Assembly: GCA_009801015.1 (NCBI GenBank)
Contig: VHZZ01011566.1
Coordinates: forward strand, 27,798 to 47,991
DNA from: Silene noctiflora
Lineage: Eukaryota; Streptophyta; Magnoliopsida; Caryophyllales; Caryophyllaceae
DNA: 20,194 nucleotides
Direction of reading: 5' to 3'
Position 1 is the stretch's first letter. The number at the start of each line of letters is the position of its first letter. Shown here in pieces: positions 1 to 9,380 of this stretch. Position numbers and translations under genes: made by a program. The notes under the pieces are model-generated. The model did not search any database, had not been told where the DNA came from, and saw nothing but the letters and a program-made list of their open reading frames with translations.

Positions 1-396
1 TAGGCCAAAAGACTAAATCAAGGACTTACCCCGACGATTAAGATACTAGGATGTGAGAAACCCCAACGAATGACAAAGACGCGCCGCAGATTGAAGGTAG
101 AGAATGAGAACCAGTTAACTTAGTATGTCGATGTATGAGTTCGTGTTTTGAAAAGAAATAAAATGTTTTAACAGCTTCACATTCTAATGTATATCAATCC
201 CGCAAAAAGCCGACACGAACCGGACACTCGGTCGAGTACAAGACACTCGACCGAGTAAACGACACTTGACCGAGTGCAAGGCACTCGTTTGAGTTCCCAA
301 ACTCCAGCACACTGTCAGACCAATACCAAGTGGGTACTCGGTCGAGTACTCCATACTCGGCCGAGTATCCAGTGCTACCAAATCTCGAGTATTACA
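1..396 (-). repeat. Probable LTR fragment of another retrotransposon at the left edge
   Basis: On the minus strand the block begins TGTAATACTCGAG at 396, resembling the TGTAA.. start of plant gypsy LTRs (the 8-kb element here begins TGTAACACCC). It contains the palindrome array and no coding sequence. The other end is outside the window and no target duplication can be checked; a different repeat class is possible. Confidence 0.35.
226..366. repeat. Array of six ACTCG-NN-CGAGT palindrome-like motifs on a 19-bp period
   Basis: 12-bp motifs at 226 (ACTCGGTCGAGT), 245 (ACTCGACCGAGT), 264 (ACTTGACCGAGT), 283 (ACTCGTTTGAGT), 336 (ACTCGGTCGAGT) and 355 (ACTCGGCCGAGT). Starts are exactly 19 bp apart within the first four and within the last two. 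The two groups are 53 bp apart, not a multiple of 19. The arms stay conserved while the central two bases and the 7-bp spacers vary. Confidence 0.9.
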
Positions 397-740
397 AGAA
401 ATTTTCTGATATTATACACATCCTTTTGTTTTTCGTTGTTTGTGTGGATTGGTTAAGATTTACTTTCTAGAATTTTCTAAACATCTTTATCATATACGCT
501 TTTTCACATGGTCATCTTTATCACGTATGAACACACTTAAGATATAGTTTTTTTTTCCATTTTTCTAAATGCCACGTGTCAAATCCACCCCTTCTCAAGA
601 CAGGTTTATATACAAATATAAGATTATCAAGCTACGGAAATACGGAGTAACAAAATACAGCCATCATTCCCTCATCCCCTTGTACTACTACTACTCCTCC
701 TCTTATGAATTGACCAACATTTTTCTCCTTGATAATTAAT
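397..740 (+). promoter_or_regulatory. Intergenic stretch with promoter-like layout (G-box, TATA, CT-rich leader)
   Basis: No gene in this stretch. It contains CCACGTGTC (G-box/ABRE core CACGTG at 573-578), a TATATA candidate at 607-612, and a pyrimidine-rich stretch with CTACTACTACTCCTCCTC (684-701) in the order of a plant promoter and leader on the plus strand. The first ATG downstream (705) closes after two codons. The LINE insertion at 751 would separate it from whatever it served. Composition alone could explain it. Confidence 0.3.
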
Positions 741-750
741 TCTAACATAA
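741..750. repeat. LINE target-site duplication, left copy (TCTAACATAA)
   Basis: TCTAACATAA directly abuts the poly(A) (T-run on plus) end of the LINE and is repeated exactly at 10721-10730. Confidence 0.85.
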
Positions 751-1332
751 TTTTTTTTTTTGACAATTAGCAAGATAGAGTTTACATAATAATAACTCTT
801 TGTGATAGTTTGTGAGGCATACTATTAAATTTCCTAGGAATAAAACAAAAGGAAATACAATGTAATAGACAACATAAATTTAAGATATCAGTGACGACGA
901 CTCTCGTGTTTAGATTGCGTTTGGAACTATCCATGATTTGTATGAGAACCTGCAAAAAATCAGAGAAGTTGATAACATGATGTAGTTTTTTCTTCAACAA
1001 CCACTTCAGAGCTTCAAAGATAGCAGATGCTTACTCTTGCTCGGGTGAGATAGAGAAAATCACGTTCTTCGAACATGAATATGAACTGGAATCTGAAAAC
1101 TTTGTGAACCACCCGAGTCTATTACTATTATCCTCCCTCCAAGAAGCATCCACAAAAATGTTAGTCTGAACACAGTTATAATCAATACCAATGAACTTAC
1201 ACCTATTACCAAGCCAAAGGTTCAACAAAAAGGAATCCAGATCATCTGGCAAAGGTAAAGATACCAAGTACTTGGAATGATTGGACTTTGTCGAAATCAC
1301 ACTAGAAAGGGATTCTTCATAGATACGAATAG
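751..1332 (-). mobile_element. LINE (non-LTR retrotransposon) 3' part with poly(A) tail
   Basis: Poly(A) of 11 bases (751-761 as T on plus), then an untranslated tail, then an RNase H-type coding remnant. Interrupted at 1332 by the gypsy element; continues at 9381. Together the two parts make about 1.9 kb of a 5'-truncated LINE, the common product of target-primed reverse transcription. Confidence 0.87.
782..1332 (-). pseudogene. LINE ORF2 C-terminal remnant, RNase H-like domain
   Basis: The frame at 1300-1031 contains NIFVDASWREDNSNRLGWF, the first-aspartate motif of the RNase H-like (RVT_3) domain found at the C-terminus of plant LINE ORF2 proteins. A stop (TAA/TGA region near 1030) is followed in register by ALKWLLKKKLHH.. 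and LQVLIQIMDSSKRN, the later helices of the same fold. The reading frame enters from the part beyond the gypsy insertion, in frame once one target copy is counted. Internal stop and missing segments make it non-functional. Confidence 0.75.
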
Positions 1333-3939
1333 TGTGAACCCCTGCTATATAACGGTAAAGAATAACGAGTAGTACGCAGTGGAAAATATGGATTTTGAAA
1401 ACTTTTTAGTTTTAAAGCAAGCGGGTTCACATACGAACAATAAACAAATCCAAAACGAAAGTAAGATAAAATTTTACAACCACATATCTAAAATTCGATG
1501 GGGAAAATATATCCGATGAATAATAAGTTTAATGATAAGTGAGTTTAAGCTATGAAAGGTAAACATCTAAAGTCTGATGCCCGCTAGCTCACACGAGTCT
1601 CAAACCCCATTAAACACCAACCAGCATCACATGTCATTCACTAAAAATGAATGCCACAGTCAGTGGGGAGTAACTCAAGGTTCTCCCAGCCATATTAAAT
1701 CAAAATGAACATAATTAAGAACATAATTAAGCATAGCAAGTGAATAACGAAATATAATTAACATGAATGAAAGGCAAGGGCATAGATGGATCATACATAT
1801 TATCATATTGAAAGGACGGCAAGAAATGAATAAAAAATTGAATATTACTTGAGAAATACGATCACTCATTCACATGACAATGACATATGAAAGTATCTGA
1901 ATGAATGCAAGATATTTACTACTCTTAGATTCAATTCTTCCCGGTAGGACGACGATAATATAATACGGTCCTAGTCTAAACCTGACCAAACTCTCGGGAT
2001 GAACGTTTCCCGATTCGACATGCAATAATGGTTTCGCATCGAAGACTCGATCGACAGAACGAAAGTCGAGTATCCCGAATTCAGCAGAACGGCACGAAAG
2101 AGGCGAAACAAGAATAAGCTAACCAAGTCTCGGCAGAACAGCACGAGAAAGGCGTAAAAAAGTCAAGCAAGCATGAATAGCATAATGAAATTTCCATGAA
2201 AATAATGATTCAAGATAAGTAACCACTAATCATAAGCAATTCACACTTGAAATAAGATAAATTTCGATCATGACAATTAATAACTCAAATGAGAAGTAAT
2301 TTACGTCATTTTATACATTTGAAACATAAATAGATGATTCATTACTTAATTACAAGTTACTTGAATGAAATGGAAACAAATGATAACAAATTAATTACGT
2401 ATTACTAAACATGAGGCAAAACGTAAACAACTCCAGTCCGAATCGTACCCAAAAAAGGCACGGCCATAAAGAGGGGCCAAGGACAGCCAGGCCACACGGG
2501 TAGGACATCCCTAGGTCCGGCTGGTACGGTAGCGTAAAGGGGAAGCAAGGCTGAGAAACACGCAGCCATACCGGTGGCATGATGGTCATACCGGCCGGTA
2601 CAAAAAGGGTGGTGCCGGCTGGGGATGACACTAGGGAGGCTTAGGGGGTGTCCTAGAGTCGGTCCCGGCCTGGTATGGGTGTCATACAAGCGGGATGCCT
2701 GTGCAAGGCAAGGAGGACGTGCATCAATGCTTGAGGGGCGAGTTTGGGACGGGTTTAATTCGTTCTAAACTCGTTCCACGCATTTAAATAATAAATGGTA
2801 CGCTCCAAAATATATTTTACTCGTTCAAACTTAAACATAATAATTTTATCATATTTGCATCCAATTAAATTATAAACTAATCGTTAACAAGAATTTCATA
2901 AAACTAAGACGGAAATCGTTCTAACCAAAAACTAACCAACCAAGTTACCTAAATCATTCCAAATTTCAATATTTCCACCAAGGATCTCACCACACCAATA
3001 ATATATGTAAAGGAGAGCACTTGTAAGAGGGAAAAATCAATTGTTTACATGTTCAAGTGACTAGCTTTTCTCAATCGTTCTCAAACAAACATTCTCATCC
3101 AACAATGTCATGACATAAAAGAGTACAATAACATGATATAAACAACAATTCATTCTTAAATTCATACATGAAACTAATCCATTCTATTCATGTGACAAAA
3201 CATGTAATTTCATACTCAAAATTTCTCAAGAAACACAAATAAAATCATTTATTGAACAAACAAGTAAGAAACATACCAAACATGTAAAATTATCAACTTT
3301 AATCACATAAAGACTAAATGTTTCACAAATAAAGCATATAATTTTGTGTACTATCGAGTAACCTATCACCGTTACCTTTTTGCACTTCAATCCTCTAAAG
3401 AATCGTCAATTTCGTACGAATCCGCCTCCGGGTCGTCCAAGTTCCTTCCTAGAAACACAATACAGAGAAAAGAGTCAATTTTGGCAAACCCTAAAAAGAC
3501 GGATTCTAAGATTTACCAACAAAGGGAGCAACTTTCTTACTTAGAGAGAAGGAGGATGAGAAGAGGAAGAAATTGGCGCGAAAATGGAGGAATTTGGTTG
3601 AGAGTTGAGGGAGTTATGAATGTTTTAGTTTTTCAAAGAAAAGAGTTTCAATGGAGTTCTTTAAGAGGAGAAATTTCAGAAATTTTGTTGAGGAAGATGA
3701 AGATAGAAATGAGGGTTTATGAGGAGGATGGTAGTAAATAGGTCCAAAGCAACTCAAATTGAGTCGGAAATGACTACAAACTCAACTCTAACTAGCTATA
3801 CTAATAAATTGGCCAAGTTAGTCACTATTATTATTATTATTCTATATCTAAAACAATATTTTTATAAAAATAGCTTTAAAATATAATTAGTTTAACTAAA
3901 ACGGTTAATTTAAAAAACTCGAAAAGCGTGGGTATTACA
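1333..3939 (-). repeat. Gypsy 3' LTR (left copy, 2607 bp)
   Basis: Runs TGTGAACC..GGTATTACA on plus. Contains a GC-rich patch (about 2440-2760) with repeated CCGGTA/TACCGG motifs, in otherwise AT-rich DNA. Lacks two short segments present in the right LTR. Confidence 0.93.
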
Positions 3940-3940
3940 A

Positions 3941-3954
3941 TCTTCCCTCCTTTT
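3941..3954 (-). other. Gypsy polypurine tract
   Basis: AAAAGGAGGGAAGA on the minus strand, one base from the left LTR; expected plus-strand primer of the element. Confidence 0.85.
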
Positions 3955-3995
3955 AAAACGTTTTTTCCTCGAAACTTGAAGCAAGGGAGGATACC

Positions 3996-5852
3996 TTAGG
4001 CAAACAAACTAGGATACTTGGTATGCATAGAGGCTTCCTATTCCCACATCTCATCTTCTACATCGCCACACTTCCACAAAAACTTTCACTAAGGGTGCAA
4101 ATTTACTTCTCAACTTCTTATCCTTCTCTTCCAAGATACGAATCGGTCTCTCTTCCAAAGATAGGCTTGGCTTAAGCTCGGGAATCTCATTTTGCAACAC
4201 ATGACTGGGATCGCTAATGTATTTCCTAAGTTGAGACACATGAAAAACGTCATGAACCTTATCCAAACTTGGGAGTAAATCCAACTTATAAGCCACAACA
4301 CCAATCCTCTTCACAACATCATAGGGTCCAATGTACTTAGGACTCAACTTTGCTTTCACACCAAACCTTTTTACTCCTTTCATATGGGACACCTTTAATA
4401 AAACTTTATCACCAACTTCAAACTCCAAGGGTCGACGGCGAACATCGGCATAAGACTTTTGGCGATCTTGAGCGGCTTTCATTCTCTCTCGGAGGAGCTT
4501 CACAAGGTCAATCGTCTCGGTTAGCTTGTCGGGTCCCAAATCACGAACATCACTTGCTTGATCCCAACAAATTGGACTACGACACTTCCTTCCATACAAG
4601 GCTTCATAAGGGGCATCTTGATAAAAGCATGATAACTATTGTTGTAGGAGAATTCTACTAAAAGTAAGCTCTTTTCCCAACTAGAATGAAAATCTAGGGC
4701 ACAAGCACGCAACAAATCCTTAAGGGTTTGAATGGTTCTCTCGGTTTGTCCATCGGTAGCGTCATGAAAAGCGGTACTCATTAACAACTTGCTACCCATA
4801 GCATCTTGCTAAGCTTTCCAAAATCATTAATAAAATCTCGGGTCACGGTCCGAAACAATCTCTTTTGGAACACCATGGTAACGAACAATATCCTCCACAT
4901 AGGGACTAGCAAGACGATCCAAATTTCAAGTCTCTTTAATTGGAATGAACCTAGAACACTTGGTCAATCTATCCACAATTACCCAAACGGCATACTTCCA
5001 CCAATGGTCTTGGACAACGCCATAAAAAAATCCACGGAGATGGAATCCCATTTCCATAAAGGAACATCCAAGGGTTATAGCAAACCTCCGGGTCTCTTAT
5101 GCTCAATCTTCACTTGTTGACAAGTGAGGCATATTCCAACATAGGTCACAATGTCATTCTTCATGTTAGGCCACCAAAATTAAAGCTTCAAGTCTTTGTA
5201 CATCTTGTCTCCTCCAGGATGAATCGAATAAGGGGATAGATGAGCTTCATCAAGAAATCTCTTTATCAACTCCACAACATCGGGGACATACATGCGGCCA
5301 CGATAATGAAGATATCCATTAGCATCAATCTTACAATCCTTAGTTTTTCCTTCAAGAAGATTGGCTTGAAAACTTTTGAAAGTAGCATCATCTACAAGGG
5401 CATCATGAATCTCACGGTAGAGGATGGGCTTGGCAACCATACCACCAAGATAATCAAAATCACTTTCCACAACTTGTATGCTCAATCTACGAAACTCGGC
5501 ATAACGGTCATCGGGAAGCATACGGATAACACTCAAGGAATGAGTCGATTTCCTACTAAGGGTATCGGTAACCACATTTGCATTTCCTTCATGATACAAC
5601 AACTCCACATCATAGTCATTCACCAACTCCAACCATCGTCGTTGTCTCATATTCAACTCNTTTTGGGTGAAGATATACCTCAAACTTTTATGATCGGTGT
5701 AGATACGACAATGAACTCCAATAAGGTAGTGTCTCCATATCTTCAAAGCATGAACAACGACGGCTAGCTCAAGTTCATGAGTAGGGTAATTCACTTCATG
5801 AACTCTCAATTTTCGCGAAGCATGTTTGATGAATATGAGGGGACAAAGGGTC
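3996..5852 (-). pseudogene. Gypsy pol remnant: RNase H, zinc finger, integrase, chromodomain-like end
   Basis: On the minus strand: RNase H from [18 protein letters not shown] (about 5820) with YTDHKSLRY and the end LYHEGNANVVTDTLSRK; integrase HHCC finger (HLSPYSIH.. to CLTCQQVK, about 5250-5110); catalytic core with [16 protein letters not shown] and WEKSLLLVEFSYNN (the D, D, E positions are still there); then the GPY region [21 protein letters not shown] and [18 protein letters not shown] chromodomain-like tail ends at TAA 3998-3996. Damage seen: TAA near 5182, TAA near 5060, frame change near 5000, TGA near 4928, frame changes near 4820, 4600 and 4075, and a TAG near 4040. One undetermined base (N) at 5660. 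No protease or RT. Cannot make a working polyprotein. Confidence 0.9.
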
Positions 5853-6605
5853 TCTTACCATGGAAGTTAGGACGGTAAGAGTTAGGAGCAGCTCGAGGCT
5901 TAGCATCTTCTTCAATGGCCTTCAACGAGATTTCGGCACAAATAGCATCATCATAAACTTTCACGAAGGTTGTTAAGTTTCTTCTCACCATGCTTTCCAA
6001 CTTGGGATTCAACTTGTTCTTGTATTCAACTTGTTCTTGTAGAAGTAGACACGATCTTCATCATCCTTCACGAACTTAAAGGCATAATAAGCAAGGTCAT
6101 TGAACTTTTCAATGTACTCTTGAATGGATAAGCTTCCTTGCTTGAAGTCCATGAATTCCTTCATTGTTTTTTGCTTGAGCTCCATTGGATAGAAGCGGGT
6201 CTCCACAAGGGTCTTGAAACGGCTCCAATAAAAGGTAGGGTCTTGAGTGACGGTAGCACCGGTCAAAGTCCACCACCTATCGTCTTCCTTCACAAGAAAG
6301 TGAGAGGCTAGCTTCAATTTATCCTCCTCTTGAACATCATAAAGAAAAAAGTTCTTCTCCATGTCACGAAACCATTCCGATAGCTCAATAGAGTCAACTT
6401 CACCACCACATGTTCTAGCTTTGTTCCTTGCAAGTTGGCTTGCAACCCAAGCAGCTTCCTTGAGGGTTTCCTTCTTGAGGCACAATATTAGCATTTTGTT
6501 AATTTTGGAGAACTTGAGCAAGAGCTTGCATGATTGTGTTGTCAACATGGCTTGGTCGCACCATCTTCTCAAGGCATCAAAATCAAATAAGTTAACATCT
6601 ATCAA
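5853..6605 (-). pseudogene. Gypsy gag remnant (retrotransposon gag domain), frameshifted and 3'-deleted
   Basis: The frame from 6605 begins MIDVNLFDFDALRRWCD and carries the capsid-like retrotransposon gag pattern: LSEWFRDMEKNFFLYDVQEE, DDRWWTL, FYWSRFKTLVETRFYP, and SIQEYIEKFNDLAYYA. A 17-bp tandem duplication at 6007-6040 throws it out of frame; the following frame continues NPKLESMVRRNLTTFVKVYD and reaches HGKRPFV before the fusion to RNase H. The zinc-knuckle end of gag is gone. The fusion is out of frame. Confidence 0.85.
6007..6040. repeat. 17-bp tandem duplication in gag
   Basis: ATTCAACTTGTTCTTGT occurs twice head to tail (6007-6023, 6024-6040). Seventeen is not a multiple of three, which accounts for the gag frame change here. 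Confidence 0.95.
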
Positions 6606-6725
6606 ATAGCATATACAAGTAGACTACCAACTTAGGTCCTTAATTCTACCCATCTCTCATTCATTATTCGAGGTCAAGTTGAGTTTTAAGGTTGGGGTAC
6701 ACATGTGTACGTCGGGAGCATCAAT
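6606..6725 (-). other. Gypsy untranslated leader
   Basis: Non-coding stretch between the primer-binding site and the gag start; no further features seen. Confidence 0.6.
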
Positions 6726-6737
6726 GCTCTGATACCA
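6726..6737 (-). other. Gypsy primer-binding site, initiator Met tRNA type
   Basis: TGGTATCAGAGC on the minus strand, two bases from the LTR end, the standard plant primer site complementary to the 3' end of initiator Met tRNA. Confidence 0.92.
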
Positions 6738-6739
6738 AC

Positions 6740-9380
6740 TGTGAACCCCCCGCTATATAACGGTAAAGAATAACGAGTAATACGCAGCGGAAAATATCGA
6801 TTTTTGAAAACTTTTTAGTTTTAAATCAAGCGGGTTCACAAACGAACAATTAACAAATCCAAAACGAAAGTAAGATAAACTTTTACAACCACGAATCTAA
6901 AAGTCGATGGGGAAGAGATATCCCACGAATAACAAGTTTAATGATAATTGAGTTTAAGCTACGAAAGGTAAGCATCTAAAGTCCGATGCCTGCTAGCTCA
7001 CACGAGTCTCAAACCCCATGAAACATCAACCATCACCTGTCATTCATTAAAAATAAATGCCACAGTCAGTGGGGAGTAACTCAAGGTTCTTCCAGCCATA
7101 TTACATCAAAATGAACGTAATTAAGAACATAATTAAGCATAGCATGTGAATAACGAAAGGTTAGTAACATGAATGAAAGGCAAGGGCATAGATGGAACAT
7201 ACATATTAGCATATTGAAAGGACAGTAAGAAATGAATAAACAATTGAATATTACTTGAGAAATACAATCACTCATTCACATGACAATGAAATATTCAAGT
7301 ATCCAAATGAATGCAAGACATTTACTACTCTTAGACTTAATTCCTCCCGGTAGGACGACGATAATATAATACAGTCCTAGTCTAAACATGGCAAGACTCT
7401 CGGGATGAACGTTTCCCGATTCGATATGCGATAAACGTTTCGCATCGTAGACTCGATCGACAGAACGGAAGTCGAGTACCCCGAATTCTGCAGAACGGCA
7501 CGAAAGAGGCAGAACAAGAATGAGTTAACCAAGTCTCGGCTGAACGGCACGAGAAAGGCGTAAACAAGTCAAGCAAGCATGAATAGCATAATGACATTTC
7601 CATGAAAATAATGACTCAAGATAAGTAACCATTAATCATAAGCAATTCATACTTGAAATAAGATAAATATCGATCATGAAAATTAATAACTCAAATGAGA
7701 AGTAATTTACGTCATTTTATACATTTGAAACATAAATAGATGATTCATTACTTAATTACAAGTTACTTGAATAAAATGGAAACAAATGATAACAAATGAA
7801 TTACGTATTACAAAACACTAGACAAAACGTAAACAACTCAAGTACGACTCATACCCAAACAAGGCATGAGCCACAAAGAGGGGCCAAGGACAGCCAGGCC
7901 ACACGGGTAGGACATCCCTAGGTCCGGCTGGTACGGTAGCGTAAAGGGGAAGCAAGGCTGAGAAACACGCAACCATACTAGTGGCATGGTGGTCATACCG
8001 GCCGGTACGGGCCTTGGCAGACCGGTATGAGGGTGGTGCCGACTGGGGATGATACTAGGGGAGGCTTAGGGGGTGTCCTGGAGTCGGTCGCGGCCTGTTA
8101 TGGGTGTCATACCAGCAAGATGCATGTGCAAGGCAAGGAGGACGCGCATCAATGCTTGAGGGGCGAGTTTGGGACGGGTTTTGATTTGTTCTAAACTCGT
8201 TCCACCCATTTTAAACATAAATGGGACGGTCCAAAATATATTTTACTCATTCAAACTTAAACATAATAATTTTATCATATTTCCATCCAATTAAATTATA
8301 AACAAGTCGTTAACAAGAATTTCATATAATTGAGACGGAAATCGTTCTAACTAAATACGAACCAACCAAGTTACCCAAATCATTTCAACTTTCAATATTT
8401 TCACCAAGGGTCTCACCATACCATTAATACATGTAAAGGAGAGCACTTGTAAGATTGAAAATCAATTGTTTACATGTTCTAGTGACTAGCTTTTCTCAAT
8501 CGTTTTCATACAAACATTCTCATCCAACAATGTCATGACATAAAAGAGTACAATAACATGATATAAACAACAATTCATTTTTAAATTCATACATGAAACT
8601 AATCCATTATATTCATGTGACAAAACATATAATTTCATACTCAAAATTTCTCAAGAAACACAAATAGAATCATTCATTGAACAAACAAGTAAGAAACATA
8701 TCAAACATGTAAAGTTATCAACTTTAATCACATAAAGACTAAATCTTTCACAAATAAAGCACGTAATTTGGTGTAATATCGAGTAACCTATCACCGTTAC
8801 CTTTTTTCACTTCAATCCTCTAAAGAATTGTCAATTTCGTACGAATCCGCCTCCGGATCGTCCAAGTTCTTTGCTAGAAACACAATACAAAGAAAAGAGT
8901 CAATTTTGGCAAACCCTAGAAAGACGGGTTCTAAGATTTGCCCACAAAGGGAGCAACTTTCTTACTTAGAGAGAAGGAGGATGAGAAGAGGAAGAAATTG
9001 GCTCAAAAATGGAGGAATTTGGTTGAGAGTTGAGGGAGTTATGAAGGTTTTAGTTCTTCAAAGAGAAGAGTTTCAATGGAGTTCTTTGAGAGGAAAAATT
9101 TCAGAAATTTTGTTGAGGAAGATGAAGATAGAAATGAGGGCTTTTGAGGAGGATGGTAGTAAATAGGCCCAATAACAAGCTTAGGCCCAAAGCAACTCAA
9201 ATTGAGTCGGAAATGACTACAAACTCGACTCTAACTAGCTACACTAATTAATTAGCCAAGTTAGTAACTATTATTATTATTATTCTATATCTAAAGCAAT
9301 ATTTTTATAAAAATTGATTTAAAATATAATTAGTTTAATTAAAACGATAAATTTAAAACTTGAAAAGCGCGGGTGTTACA
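6740..9380 (-). repeat. Gypsy 5' LTR (right copy, 2641 bp)
   Basis: Runs TGTGAACC..GGGTGTTACA on plus and matches the left LTR throughout. It has extra segments near 8008-8030 (GGGCCTTGGCAGACCGGTAT) and 9167-9184 (CCAATAACAAGCTTAGG). It should contain the element's promoter, reading towards lower coordinates. Confidence 0.93.

Larger units (their letters stand above)
1333..9380 (-). mobile_element. Full-length Ty3/gypsy LTR retrotransposon, internally deleted (8048 bp)
   Basis: Two direct LTRs (1333-3939 and 6740-9380), TG/CA ends, 5-bp target duplication AATAG at 1328-1332 and 9381-9385. The primer site TGGTATCAGAGC is next to the right LTR and a polypurine tract next to the left LTR; both show that the element reads on the minus strand. 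Internal region only 2800 bp: gag N-terminal part fused to RNase H, then integrase; protease and reverse transcriptase are missing. The sequence of the integrase C-terminus ([17 protein letters not shown]) and the TGTAACACCC LTR start resemble the Tekay/Del group of chromoviruses (family knowledge, not checked by search). By eye the LTRs differ at several percent of sites, so the insertion is not brand new. Confidence 0.95.

Noticed and set aside
226-366. CRISPR array
   Set aside because: Plant nuclear DNA, 12-bp degenerate motifs with 7-bp spacers; not CRISPR dimensions.
184-456. ORFs of 60-65 codons across the palindrome array
   Set aside because: Overlap on both strands, arise from the repeat, and show no protein similarity I recognise.
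2395-2689. Overlapping 78- and 94-codon minus-strand ORFs in the LTR GC-rich patch
   Set aside because: Open only because of base composition; not kept open in the right LTR at the same place.
3346-3741. 131-codon plus-strand ORF, with a related 112-codon ORF at 8828-9166
   Set aside because: These are the two LTR copies of the same non-coding sequence, antisense to the element; low-complexity K/R/E-rich translation without a domain.
5660-5660. Undetermined base N in the RNase H remnant
   Set aside because: An assembly or base-calling gap of one position; no biological meaning can be drawn.
1333-9380. Two long similar blocks (1333-3939 and 6740-9380) as a segmental duplication
   Set aside because: TG/CA ends, primer site, polypurine tract and target duplications show that they are LTRs of one element.
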